A stretch of 64,000 nucleotides of DNA, from positions 1,798,001 to 1,862,000 of the forward strand of contig CP084616.1 in assembly GCA_025917655.1 (NCBI GenBank), in the 5' to 3' direction. The notes under the pieces are model-generated. The model searched no databases, was not told the DNA's origin, and worked only from the letters and a program-made list of their open reading frames with translations. The stretch comes from Chlorella sorokiniana (Eukaryota; Chlorophyta; Trebouxiophyceae; Chlorellales; Chlorellaceae). Of the stretch, positions 1-11,037 are shown piece by piece. Each line of letters starts with the position of its first letter. The stretch's first letter is position 1. The position numbers and the translations under genes were made by a program.

Positions 1-3000
1 GCTTGACCGCTCCATTCGGCAGGAGAGCCAGTCGCGCACCATATTCGACCCGGAGATGCGGCGGCTGCGGGGCGCCTTGCGAGCAGAGTGCGAGGCGGCG
101 CTTCTGACCGACTACCGCCTTGCCGTGGTGGGTGCCGCCGCCGCCGCCGCCCAGTGCAGTCACCCTGGGACTGGCTGCAGTGACACAACGTTTTGCTACG
201 ATCGCGCCACTCTTCCGTGCACCCGTGCTGCTGGATTCTATCGTGTTGCACGGATCACTGTATGTTTGTCCTTGTGTTGTTGGACGCTTGAAGTTGACGC
301 CGCCTCCACCCTCTTGCCCACTCTCGCCGCCCACGCGCCGCAGAAACACGACGTGGAGCAGCTGCTGTGGAAGGCGGTCTTCTACCGACCAATAGAGGAG
401 TTCAGGTGTGTTGCGTGGTAGACAGGGCGGGGTGGGGTGGGGGCAGAGGTGGCGGGGGTGCCGCCCGCCGGGGGTGCTGCGGGCACAGCCCAACCCCATC
501 CTCGGGGACGGATCACAAAGCTCGGCTGTCGGGAGAGGCAACTGGACGCCCAGCGCAACATACTGACACAACCGGCATCAGTTGATGAACTTGGACTACG
601 CTTTGCCCGGCGCCCCGTGCAGGCGTCGCATCAAGCAGGCTCAGGGCGAACTGAAGGCCAAGGCAGGCTGCTGCTGCCGCCGCTTCTCTGCGCCGCGTGT
701 TGTCCTGCGTGCCACGCCTGCCCTGCATCCCCATCCTCTTCTGACACTCTCACACTCGCACATACACCTGCGCCGAAGCATGAAGCATCTCCGTCTGCAT
801 GCTGCCCCCGCTCTGCGTGGTTTCCAGCGCTGTTTGTGTTCCCGGCGCCCAAGCAACACCATGCTTCCGTCAGCGTACTGCTCCCCGCTCATGTACCGCA
901 GACGGAAGTGGCTTTCCAAGCGTACCTGCAGGATGCTCAGGCCTTCTACCTCCAGCTCGCCGCCAAGCTGCAGCAGCGCTACGGCGACGCCGGCTTCCCG
1001 CTGGGTGCGGCAGCTGCTGGGAGGCTGCCGGGAAACTGGCTGCAAGGCGGGCGGGAGCCGGCAGGGCTTTGCTTGTTGGGCGGCTGGCGCTGTGGCCCGG
1101 CGCTGCTTGGGCATCGTGTATACTTGCTGTGGCCGTCCCCCGCGCTCCAACCCCCCACACACACAAACAAAGAAACAATCAAAGTATAGACACCCGTTCC
1201 TCCCTGCGTTGCATTCTGCGCAGCGCTGGCAGCGCAGCACCTTGCGGCCCTGGGGCAGGAGGTGGCGGCGGCGGAGGCGGCTGCAGAGGCGCCCGACTGC
1301 CGCGCCTCGGTGCAGCGCTGCCTGGTCTGCCTGGGCGATCTGGCAAGGTGCGCCCACCACAGCTGCATGCCTCACAGTGCTGCAGCGGATCCTGCGCTCC
1401 GCCCGGCCTCACCCCTGCCCTGTGTGCCTGGGCAACCTGGCGCCGCGCGTACATCCCACGTTCTGTACTTCTCTCCCCTGTCTCTTTGACGTATGTGCCG
1501 CCATCTTGTTTTTGGGGGCATGTTTCTTGCACAGGCAGTGCCGCCGCTTGCCTCCTTCGTTCCTGTGGTTGTTGATTCTCCTGGCCGCCGCCCCCGCCGC
1601 CCGCTGCAGGTATGGCGTGTCGGCGGCGCCGGCCGCGGAGCGCGACTGGGCGGCCTGCCGCCGCTTCTACATGCTGGCCTCTCGGGTCTACCCTGAGGGT
1701 GGGTGGCAGAGGCTGGGGGGTGGGATTCTGTGTGGAGTAATGAGATGTTTTGCCTGTGTTTATGTGCGTAAGCATGTGTGTCTGTTCATAGTGGCGGTGG
1801 CCGGTGAGCGAGTCTGTGTGTGATGTGTGTGTGTGTGTGTGGGGGGGATAGGACAGAGGGTGGCCCAGGCTGCGCTCACTGTGTGGGAGTGCCAGGCACC
1901 GCCCCCTGCCGCTCCCTCCTCATCCCCTGCTCAGCACACCCGCACCCCTGCTGCCGGCCCTGCTCCGCCCTCGCAGGCGGCAACGCCTTCAACCAGCTGG
2001 CCGTGCTTTCCTCCTACGAGGCGGACGACCTGGCGGCCACCTTCTACTACTGCCGGTGCGCCAGCTGGCAGGGCTGCCGCGCCGCGGTACCGCGCCGTGC
2101 CCTGCCGGCAGTGACTTTGCAGCGGCTACCATGCTGTGCCCGGCTCATCACCCAGTGACCGCCCCTGCTGCCGCCCCCGAACCAACCAGCACAGACACTC
2201 GCCTTCAAACCCCGCGCTGCCCGGCTGCCCTCTGCAGTGCGCTGGCGGCGGCAGAGCCCTTCCCGTGGCCCGCGAAAACCTGGTGACCCACTTGCAACAG
2301 AACCGCGCAGCCTGCGCCAAGCTGGGCGGCGGCGGCGGCGGCGGCGGCGGCGGCAGGGCGATGCGCCCTTCCAGCCAGGCGCTGCAGGAGCTCCGGGCCA
2401 GGTGGGCGAGCTCTTTCTGCTGTCTGTTCAGGCACATCTGCAACAAGCCGCGGTGGCGGGCAGTGCGGTGGAGTGCGTGGCGGCAGGAGGCCGCCGCCCT
2501 TCGGAGCCGACAGAATCCGGCTGCGCTCTGGGAAGCGGGGGCTGGCGCGGCGATACTGGACCCCGCAAGCACCTGCGCAACAGGGTTGTGCAGCGGCGCC
2601 GACCAGGTAGCTACCATGCACAGCAGCAGCCCCCTCAACCTCCCTTCCACCCACCCACCCACCTTCCTCCCAGGTTCACACGCGTGCTGGGCATGCTGCT
2701 GACGCGCTCCGAGCTGGACGCCTTCCCCCAGCAGCTGGCCGTCGCGCTGGCAGGTGCGGGCTGGCAGCGGCAGCCGGTGGGGGTAGGGAGCGGGGCCGGC
2801 AGCAGGGAAAAGGTGCAGCAGGCGGCCGCCGTGCTTTTCTTTGCGTGTGTGTGCGGGGTACCCTTTGAAACTGGTGGAAAGCCGTGCAGCCCCCCCCAGC
2901 CCGCCAGCACATCTGCAGGGTTCTTGGGGTGATCTCTTGGGGTGATGGCGCAGGGCGATGGCTGGGGGCAGGCAGCGGGCAGGGCGCGGGGATGTAGCCC

Positions 3001-5375
3001 GCCACCGAATTGCCAGCGGGGTTTGTTCACTCGCGGTGTGCGCATATCTGCCGTGCATTCATCTGTGCCTTCAACCTCTTTCTTCAACATCTCTCTTCAC
3101 CCTCTGCGCGTTTGCTTCCGTCCTGCCCGCAGACCTCGACGACCATCTGCACCGGCTGCGCCAGCAGGGGCGCAGGGCGGCGGCGGCGGCGGCGGCGCCG
3201 CCGACACGCCGCCGCCGCTGCTGCAGCTGGTGGCGTCGGCCATCTACGCTGTGCATGCTGCCTCGGCAGCCGCCGGCCAGCAGCCCCAGCCGCAGCGGCA
3301 GCAGCAAGAGCGGGAGGCGGAGCGTCGGCAGCGCGCAGCAGCAGCGGGGCGGCGTCCGGCAGCGCAGCCAGCTTCTGTGCGGCGGTGCAGCAGCGGCGGG
3401 CGCACGGCCTGGCGCTGCAGCTGCTGCTCGACGTCGGCGCGCGGGCTGGCCGAGGCGGCTGCCGCCGCGCTGGCGGCCGCCGCGCCCGCGGCCGCCCTGG
3501 CCGCCGCCCCCGGCCTGCTGCTGCTGCCGCCGCTGCGCCTGCTGCTGCAGTGGCTGGCGGGGGCGGGCAGCGACGCGGTACTGCCTGCTCCCGGCCAGCT
3601 GGCAGCCAACCGGAAGCTGTGAGCGAAGCCGCGGATCTGACGGCGGCGCGGCAGGCCTTCTGGCTCGCGGCGGCGGAGCTGGTGGCGGCGCTGCGCCAGC
3701 TGGCGGCGCCGGCTGCGGACGCCGCCTCCCAGGATCCAACCCTGGCCGTCCTGCCGGAGGAGGCTCAGCTGGCGGGGTTCCGCCACGTCACACCCGCCCT
3801 CCCTGTTGGCGCCGGCGCCGCGGCGGCCGCACCCGCAGCCCCAGACTCTGCCGCCGCCGTCGCCGCACGCCTGCGCCGCATGCTGGCTGATGCCGCGGCG
3901 GTGGCGGCGGCGCTGCAGGCGGCGGCAGAGGCTGGCACGCCGCCGCTGCTGCCGCCGCCACCGAGGCGCATGCCGTCTTCGTTTCAGCTGCGGCAGTCGA
4001 GGCCGCAGGCGGCGACCATGGAGAGGGGGATGTGGTGATGGCCGACGTTCAGCCGGAGGTGGCTGCTCACGCGGCGCGGCAGGTGCAGCAGCAGCAGCAG
4101 CAGCAGCAGCGGCAAGCGGCGGCGCGGGGAGCGGCGGAGGCTCCCACCCACCCGGCAGCTGCGGGAGCAGAGCGCCACCAGGGCGGTGAGGTTGGGGAGG
4201 AGGATGAGGAAGATGAGGTCATCCTCTATTCGCCTCCTGTGGCCGCAGCTGCCAGGCAGGCCCCATCGCAGCCCGTCGCCGCCACAGCGGCAGCGCAGCA
4301 GCCCCCGGCGCCGGCGCTGCCGCTGCCCACACCAGCGCCGCCCGCTGCTGCCGCCGCTCCTGCTGCTGCGGCGGCAGCGGCAGCCCCGCCTGTGGCAGCG
4401 GCGCCGGAGCAAGCCTATGGCGGCGGCGACGCTGAGGGGGAGCCAGGGGCGGAGCTGGCTGCGGAGATGGCCCAGGCAAGCTGCTGCCGAAGCTTGTGCC
4501 GCTGGCGGGCTAGCAGGCAGCTCCTGCGGGCGCTGCAGCGGCGCGGTGCGGCCTGGCTGCAGCCCCCAAGGCCCCAACAGCTCCCGGCTTTCTGAGAGCT
4601 TGTACTTTCAACATGTCCTCAACAACTTCCGCGCTGCCTCCCATGCCCACCCTGCCCCTCTCCTTCCCCATACCATTGAGGTTCAGACCACACCTGCACA
4701 CACTCAGTGGGACCCCCCCTGCCCCCCCCCCCCAAATGCAGGCCGTAGCGGGGGCAGTGCTTCCTGAAGACGACCGACAGCCCTCCCCGCAGCTGCCGCC
4801 GCCTGCGCCCGCCGCTGCCGCTGCAGCGCCGCCTGCACAGCCGCAGCAGCAGGGGCAGCAGGAGGTGGGCTTTGGTGCAGCGTCGGCGCCGACTGCAGGC
4901 TTGCACCTGCCGTCGGATTTTTCAGCCTGCTGGGCCCGCAGGCGGTGCCGCCCGCGGGGCAGCAGCAGCAGCCCTGGACGCCCCTGCCTCGCCCCGCGGC
5001 TGCTGCGCCCGGCCAGCCAGCAGCAGCGGCCGGCAGTGGGCCTTCGAGCCCTGCTGTTTGGCGGCAGCGGCAGCAGCGGCCTGCAGCCGCGGGCGGCGCC
5101 AGAGCAGCCGCAGGCGCCGTTGCACCAGCACGCCCCTGCGGCCGGCCCCCGGGCTCAGCCGCCATCTGCTGCCCCAGCCAGCGGCGACGGTGCGGCGCCC
5201 AGCGCACTGCTCTCCCCAGCCACCCCAGCCGACCGTTGGGGCTGGCTGGGGGCATTCGCCGGCGCCTCCGCCTCCGCGGGCGCCGCACCTGCGTCAGTCC
5301 CCCAGCACCAGCTGCCGCCGCCCGCGGGGCTGCCGCCCGGGCCAGCCGCGCACGGACAACCCCTTTGTGCCGTGA
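1..5375 (+). CDS. SMG7: SMG7/EST1-like nonsense-mediated mRNA decay factor (5' partial)
   Basis: SMG7 binds phosphorylated UPF1 through a 14-3-3-like TPR domain and directs faulty mRNAs to decay in the cytoplasm. The start lies upstream of the window. Readable exons are about 1-125, 344-405 (LLWKAVFYRPIEEFR), 623-662, 902-1004 (AFQAYLQDAQAFYLQL), 1224-1347, 1610-1698, 1977-2055 (GGNAFNQLAVLSSYEADDL, the family signature), 2238-2401 (VARENLVTHLQQNRA), 2674-2753, then a long run from 3133. Later family marks are IYAVHAAS, LPEEAQLAGFRHVTPALP and an acidic EDEEDEVILYSPP block, followed by Ala/Pro/Gln-rich sequence and a likely end at RTDNPFVP. The frame changes several times inside exons (first near 2264), so the C-terminal half and exact stop are uncertain. 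Family assignment is firm because the motifs occur in the right order; SMG5/EST1 are close relatives. Confidence 0.85.
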
Positions 5376-5692
5376 TGCCCCGGCAGCCGCGCCGCTGGAG
5401 GCTTAGTGTGGCTGTCGCTGCAGGAGGGCGGCTGCGTCGAGCCGTTGAAAGGCGAGCTGCTTGCTTGCCTGTTTCACATGTCAACTGAAAAGCCAAACAA
5501 ACAAAAAAGGAGTCCAGATTGAGGTCATGCTGCAGCTGCGGGCCTCGGGGCCCCCGCCAGGCGCCCATGCCAGGCCACACAAATTTGCAGCAGAAGAGAG
5601 GCGCCGCCGCTGCGCCGCTGGGCGGCAACAAGCGGGTGCTCCTGCTGTGGGGTGCCTGTGACGCTTCGTCGGCTTCCAAGCTTGGGGAACCC

Positions 5693-7663
5693 TCAGGGGC
5701 ATGCCCGCACCTCAGCAGCGCAGGGGCTGAAGCCCGCTCCAGCTCCCAGCGGGGCTGACGCTGGGGCAGCCAGCGCTGCCGCAAGCTGCAGCGCCCGCCC
5801 CAGCCCCGCAGCGCCCGCCGAGCGTGCCGACAGGAATGGGTTGGGGTGCGGCGGCGCTGCGGCTCCCGCCCTCGCCTGCCCCGTCGCTCCGTCCCCCTGC
5901 TGCTGCTGCTGCTGCTGCTGTTGCTGTTGCTGCTGCTGCTGGCAGCGCCAGCGACTGCCGAGGCTCTGAACAGAGCTTGGCGCCAGCTGGCAGCAGGTTT
6001 GTGGCCGGGCCGCCCCCGACGCGCCGCACCCAGCCCACTCCGCCGCTTCCAACTGTTGCTGGGTGGCAGTTGCAACCGCCTCCGCCAGCTGCCGCTGCAG
6101 CTGCTCCCTCACTCCAGGAGAGGTGACAGCGCTTGCTCCGCCGCTGCTGCTGCTGCTGCCGTCGCTGCCGCTGAGCCCAGTCAGCAGGGACAGCAGATCC
6201 TGCTGCTGCTGCTGATGCTGCGCCGCCGCCGCCGCCGCTAGCTGCAGCACCAGGCTGGCCAACGGGTCGCCTGCCAGGGCTGCATCCAGGGCCGTTGCGG
6301 CAGCGGCAGCGCCGCCCGGGCGTGGCATGCCGGCGGGGGCGTCCCAGCTGGGCGGGCACGGAGGCGGGCTTGCTGCGCCGACCTGCAGCGACGGCGTCCC
6401 CAGCAGCAGCTGCCGCAGCGTGCGCACCTGCCCCTCCAGCTGCGACAGCCGCCCGCTCAAAGAACCGAGGCCGTCGGCGGCGATTGGCGGGTGCTGCAGC
6501 GCCAAGGCCGGAGCGGCACACGACGCCTCCACTGCCAGCGCCTGCTGCTGCTGCTGCTGCTGCCGGGGCTGCGGCCGCTGGGGCTGCTGCTGCTGCTGAC
6601 AGAGGTCTTCTGCGGACCGCGGCCCCAGCACGTGCCCCCACCCTCCCGCCCCCGCTGCGGCTGCTGAGGTTGCTTGCGCGCGCCTGCCAACCCGCCGCTG
6701 CGCGCAGCCAGGGCCCATGCCTGGGCGTAGCCCGCTGCCGCTTTGGGGGCAGGCGTCGCCTGCAGCTGGGCTGGCGCCCGCCGCAGCGGCTGCAGCGTCG
6801 GCGTGCGCCTCCGCGGGCTGGCCCCGCCGCTGCTCCTTCTGCACACGCCGCGCCTTCTGCTGGAGCAGGCTCTCGCGGCACGAACGCTTGTCTCCGTCAA
6901 ACGCCTCCACTTGCTGCAGCCGAGCGCACTGCACAAAGCGCAGGCAGCGGCAGCGGCAGCAGCTTTGGAGGCATGCAGGAGGGGTTGGCGCTGCCCGCTG
7001 GCAGCAACGGCGGGGCCTGCAGCGGCAGCAGCAGCAGCGGCACTTCCTGACACGCCGTCGTCCGTGTGTCTCCGGGATTCACCTGCTGGCAATAGCGCCA
7101 CGGCTGCCCCTCCACATCTATCACACCGGCTCTCTGGTGCTGCCGGCAGATGCGGTGGCGCTGCGGGCAAGGGGGGCAAGCGGGGCAGATACTGTTGCGC
7201 TGCGGGGCGGAGGGAAAGGGGCGCCCAGCTCAGCGTGCACTCGGCCAGTCGGGAGCGGCAGCGGCCGCAACGCGGCGAACGCAAGCGCGACTGTCCCGCT
7301 TGCCTGGCTGTAGGGGAGCGTCAGGCGCAGGGTGCAGCCGGGCACGCGGCATGCGAGAGGGAGGCGCGGCGCTGCCTGCCGGGGGCCGCCGCTGCCGCCG
7401 GCCGCGCCCAGAGACGGCGAGCTGGCTGGGCGGTCCGCTGCCTGCTGCTGCGCATCCCCTGCCCCATGAGGGCCTGCAGCCGGGGCCGTCACGTCGCTTG
7501 AGGCGGGGCCGCTCAGGCTGCCTGGCTTGGGTACCTGCAGCGGCAGCGGGAACTCTGCGCCTGCAGGCGGCAGCAGGAGCAGCCTGTGAGCGTAGCCCGC
7601 TCGGCGCATGAAGCGTGGCCCATCCTGCTCTTGACCGCGTTTACCACTGAGTGAGCAGGGCAT
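5693..7663 (-). CDS. SBP-box (SQUAMOSA promoter-binding-like) transcription factor 1
   Basis: Nuclear DNA-binding factor with a plant-type SBP domain, which reads GTAC-core sites through two zinc fingers. Exon 1 (7304-7663) carries a low-complexity leader and CRVPGCTLRLTLPYSQ; exon 2 is 7083-7160 (RHRICRQHQRAGVID, ending in WRYCQQ); exon 3 (5693-6928) starts CARLQQVEAFDGDKRSC and continues into KARRVQKEQRR, the basic nuclear-localisation tail. Intron 1 has a GC donor. The remaining roughly 360 residues are Ala/Gln/Ser-rich with a leucine-rich patch near 6420-6480 (LSQLEGQVRTLRQLL) that could dimerise. The second finger has Gln where the family has its His ligand. ATG at 7663 is the first in-frame ATG; 7612 is an alternative. 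The exon layout matches the second SBP gene at 15909. Confidence 0.88.
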
Positions 7664-8522
7664 ACGACACAAACTGGACCGGCACTGCAAATACTAGGAA
7701 GTTGAGCTTGCCTTGCCAGTCGCCCATGTCGGCGCCCTCAGGCGCCTTTAGTCAGCCGCAAGGCTCGATGTAGCCCCCGAAAGGCCCAGGGAGTCGCCGA
7801 CCCTGCGCAAAGCGCCCCTCTCCGCCGCGCACTGCGAGACAGCCGGTGGGTTTGGTGTCGTGGCTCGAAATCTCTGGTATCGTTTTGAGATTGATGCTCT
7901 GCACTGCCCAGCTAACTGCTGTCGCGCCCTACTGTTGTGCGGGACGGGTATTGTGTGCCTGCAGAGGAGCCCGCTCGATTTCAACAAGCCCACAAGTGGC
8001 GAACAGTGTCTGGAAACACGCTGGCTGCGCTCCGGCCTACACTTACTGCCGAAGTGGCTGTCATGCGGCGACACCTGGCAACCGCACCGGTGCACCACTG
8101 GGGTCCACAAAGTTGACAGAGTGCTTATGGGCTTTCTTCTGCTGGATGCAGGTGTGGGTACTGTGCTTGAAGAATGCAGGCTCATGGCCAGCTGCAGTCA
8201 GAGAGTCTCCCGCCGCCGATGGTGGACAAGCGTCCTGGAGAGCGGCGGGAGGGTTTTAAAAGCGTTGATGCCCGCGCTGCACGTCTAACTGGCTGTGGGC
8301 ATCTATTATGTAGTCCAGCAGCAACACCACGGAGCTGCTTGGCAAAGAGGAGCTACCAGCACATTGATGGGTGATCATCTGCTGCCGCACGCAAGCCGTG
8401 CGCTTTGCGTGGCGGGCTGGGCATACCTACAACGCGGGCTGTGTGGCTAGGCAAGCCTGCCAGCGACGATCAGTGGGATTGAAGTGCGGTTTGTCAGCCG
8501 AACGCTGCAATATCGATGTGAA
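7664..8522. other. Divergent intergenic region
   Basis: Lies between two gene starts pointing away from each other and should hold both promoters. Overlapping open frames in both directions show no family motif. I see no clear TATA box or other element. Confidence 0.5.
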
Positions 8523-10783
8523 ATGGCTGGCGCGAGTTCAAGCGGCGCCTGCAGGCGTCTGCAGCGCTGCCCGGCTCCCCTTGAGGATTTGCATAGCCCC
8601 TTCACGCCGCTTCAGGCCAGCCGACATCCGCAACGGCCTCAGGCCAGCGCCGCACACCGCCGCCAGCCGCTCTGCAGCCGCTCCGTTGCGGCAGCAGCGG
8701 CAGCGCCCGGGCCACGCAGCAACGCGGTGTCCTACCACCGCTCTCAGGAGGTGCTTGGGTGGTGATCCTGGATCAAGGCGAACGCACCCCGAGGGCGAAG
8801 CATTGCTGGCAGAGTTTGCCGCGGCATACAGGTGCCCGCTGCCGCTGCCCACTGCCACGCCTGCAAACCTGCCGCTGATGCTGACCACGGCACTTTCAGC
8901 ACGGGTACCGCCACCCCTTGGCCCCACACGCTGCATGCGCTTGTTGTGTGCTTGGCCAGAGGCGCTGTTGCTGCTGCTGGGCGCTGCTGCAGGAAAGAGC
9001 ACAACAGGGGCATTGTGGCGGCTGCCTGCGCTGCCACCCTGGAAAGCGCGATGCGCAGCTGCATCGCTCAGGGCGCCAACAAGGCGCGTTCCCGACGCTG
9101 CTGCTGTTTGATCGATACTTTCGATTGTGTTCAGTTACAGCCAGCAGGGTCCGCTCGCGACCAGACAACGAGGCAGCTGGCAATGCAGACAGGCACGCTC
9201 GCTGCGCGCTGCCGGCCGCGGCCCTGGCCTTTCCCCATGCCGCACCTGCACCGTCCCGCACCTGTACCGCAGATCATGGTGGTCCCGTTCTGCCTGTCCC
9301 CCAGCCGGCTCCAGCAGGGCGAGCTGCTGGCGGCGCTGGCAGAGGCGCAGCGGCGGCTGCCCGGGGTCAGGTGCGCCGTGGCGGCTGGAGCAAACACTGC
9401 TGCCCGTCCTGCGGCGTGGACGTGCCGCAGGAGGGGCAGTCTCCTCTCCGACGCGCGCCCCAGTGCACTGCTGCCCTGCCCACCCGCCTGGCACACGCTC
9501 GCTCGCAGCTTTTGACGGCCGCCGCCGCTGCCTGCCCTTCCCTGAGAGCAGGGTGGCCACCGGAGAGACAATCCCCGTGGCTTCCATCCTGGCGCAGCAC
9601 ATCGAAAACCAAGTGAAGGTGAGCAGCAGGGGTGCCTGGGTGGGGGCAGTCAGATGAAGCCGCCGTGCCGCCGCGGTGACGGCCGGTGACGGCGCCTCGC
9701 AGGGACAGCGTACTGCGACATTTGAGGATGTTCAGGGACGGGTCCTGTAGCTCTGGCATCTGCGCTCGCGGATGTCCCTGGATCCAGCGCTGCAGCTGTA
9801 GCTACCTCGGCGTGCAGGGCTTGGGGGGATAGGCATGCGGGACAGGAAAGGTGAGTATGAACGGCATTGGATCTGCCATGCCGCCCCCTGCTGCCACAGG
9901 TGGTGGAGGTGAAGCCGCTGGACGTGCCTGAGCGGTACTGGCGCCCTGAACAGCTTCCGCGCAGCTCCCCAGCCACCCAGCGCAGCACGGGCGGAGGCGC
10001 CGGGGCGCCAGCCGTGCTGCCGGGGCCGGGGCCAGGCAGGCAGAGGGCTGGGCGGGTACGGCATCGGCGGCGCCAGCGCCTCAAGGAGGGCGGCGGCAGG
10101 CGGATGTGAGCGGGGCGTGGGGTTCGACCGCCGCCGCTTCCGCCGCCGCTGTCTGGAGCGACGACGTGGCCCTGGCATGGACCGACAGCGCTGCGCCAGC
10201 GCCGGCACGCAGCAGCAGCAGCACGCCGCCGCCACCGCCGGCGGCAGCGGCTGCCAGCAGCGTCGCCGGCTGGGCGGCCAACTTGGGACGGAGCCCTGTT
10301 GGGGCGCCAACCGCCGCACCTCGGAGCAGCCCCTTGCTTCAAGGGGGCAGCAGGCGTGGGTGCGCCAGCCGGGCAGCCTGGGGAAGCGCTGCGGCTGGAG
10401 CGGCGGCTGGACAACCTGGAAGAGCAGCTGCAGGCGCTGACCAGCCTACTCTCCGAGGTGAGCAGTTGCGGGCTGAACCCCTTCTTTCCTGCTGTTCCTT
10501 CATTCCCCAAACTGCTGTTTTTTTTATTACAATAGGTCAGCTGGTTTGCGCTGCCCACTTGCCTGGCCTGAGCCGGCCCACGCCGTTTCCTGCTGTCCCC
10601 GCGCAGCGAGTCGTGCTGGCGCCGCCGACGCCAGCCCTCGTGGCGCCCGTGGCGGCGTCGACGCCGTCGCCGCAGCGCCACCCCGCGGCAGGCTACCAGC
10701 ACGTGACCCCAGAGGAGATGTCGACGCTGTCGCCAGCGCAGTGCGAGTTCTTGGAGCGCAAACGCTCGCGCCGCGGCGTCTGA
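8523..10783 (+). CDS. CbiX/sirohydrochlorin ferrochelatase-like protein with coiled-coil C-terminal extension
   Basis: Resembles plastid SirB/CbiX chelatases, which insert Fe2+ into sirohydrochlorin to make siroheme. Exons: 8523-8831 (Arg/Ser-rich transit-like leader, then LDQGERTPRG and ALLAEFAAAYR), 8993-9083 (LESAMRSCIAQGANK, GC donor), 9273-9370 (IMVVPFCLSPSRLQQGELL), 9552-9618 (GETIPVASILAQHIENQVK), 9900-10457 and 10607-10783. The order of the N-terminal motif, the 'GA' helix, the VVPFFL-type strand and the following helix matches the family. The family's active His positions (DHGSR and AHMELAEP) are not His here: Gln is seen in the first, and no His is aligned in the second. Exon 5 adds a Gly/Ala-rich linker and a helix (EALRLERRLDNLEEQLQAL); the last exon is Pro-rich. 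Two single-G gaps (about 8760 and 8797) are needed to read the first exon through. Activity as a chelatase is doubtful. Confidence 0.6.
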
Positions 10784-10933
10784 AGGCTGCCAGCGCTGCA
10801 GCCAACGCACCACGGTGCGCGTCCACGCTTCTGTCGACAGTCTGCTGAACGAGCGAGTTGATTGAACCATCACACTGAGTACTGAATAATGCTTCTTCAA
10901 TCTGTCAGCGTTTGATCAGGATCTGGATGTGAT

Positions 10934-10938
10934 TGTAA
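10934..10938 (+). promoter_or_regulatory. Candidate polyadenylation signal TGTAA
   Basis: TGTAA is the usual nuclear polyadenylation signal of green algae. This copy lies about 150 bases past the stop at 10783, a sensible 3' UTR length, and just before the next gene. Confidence 0.4.
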
Positions 10939-11037
10939 GCAAGCACAGGTCTGCGGGCAGCCGGCCCAGGGCGCCAGGCTGAGTTGGCACTGAGCGCACA
11001 ATGAGGGGAGGACGGCGCGAGGAGCTCGCCAGATTCC

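Noticed and set aside
1-5375. SMG7-like gene as a pseudogene
   Set aside because: Splice sites and motifs are intact and the frame breaks are of the same one-base type as in essential genes such as MCCB.
8371-9111. 246-codon + frame as a single-exon gene
   Set aside because: Only the middle piece fits the CbiX-like protein; the rest crosses an intron.
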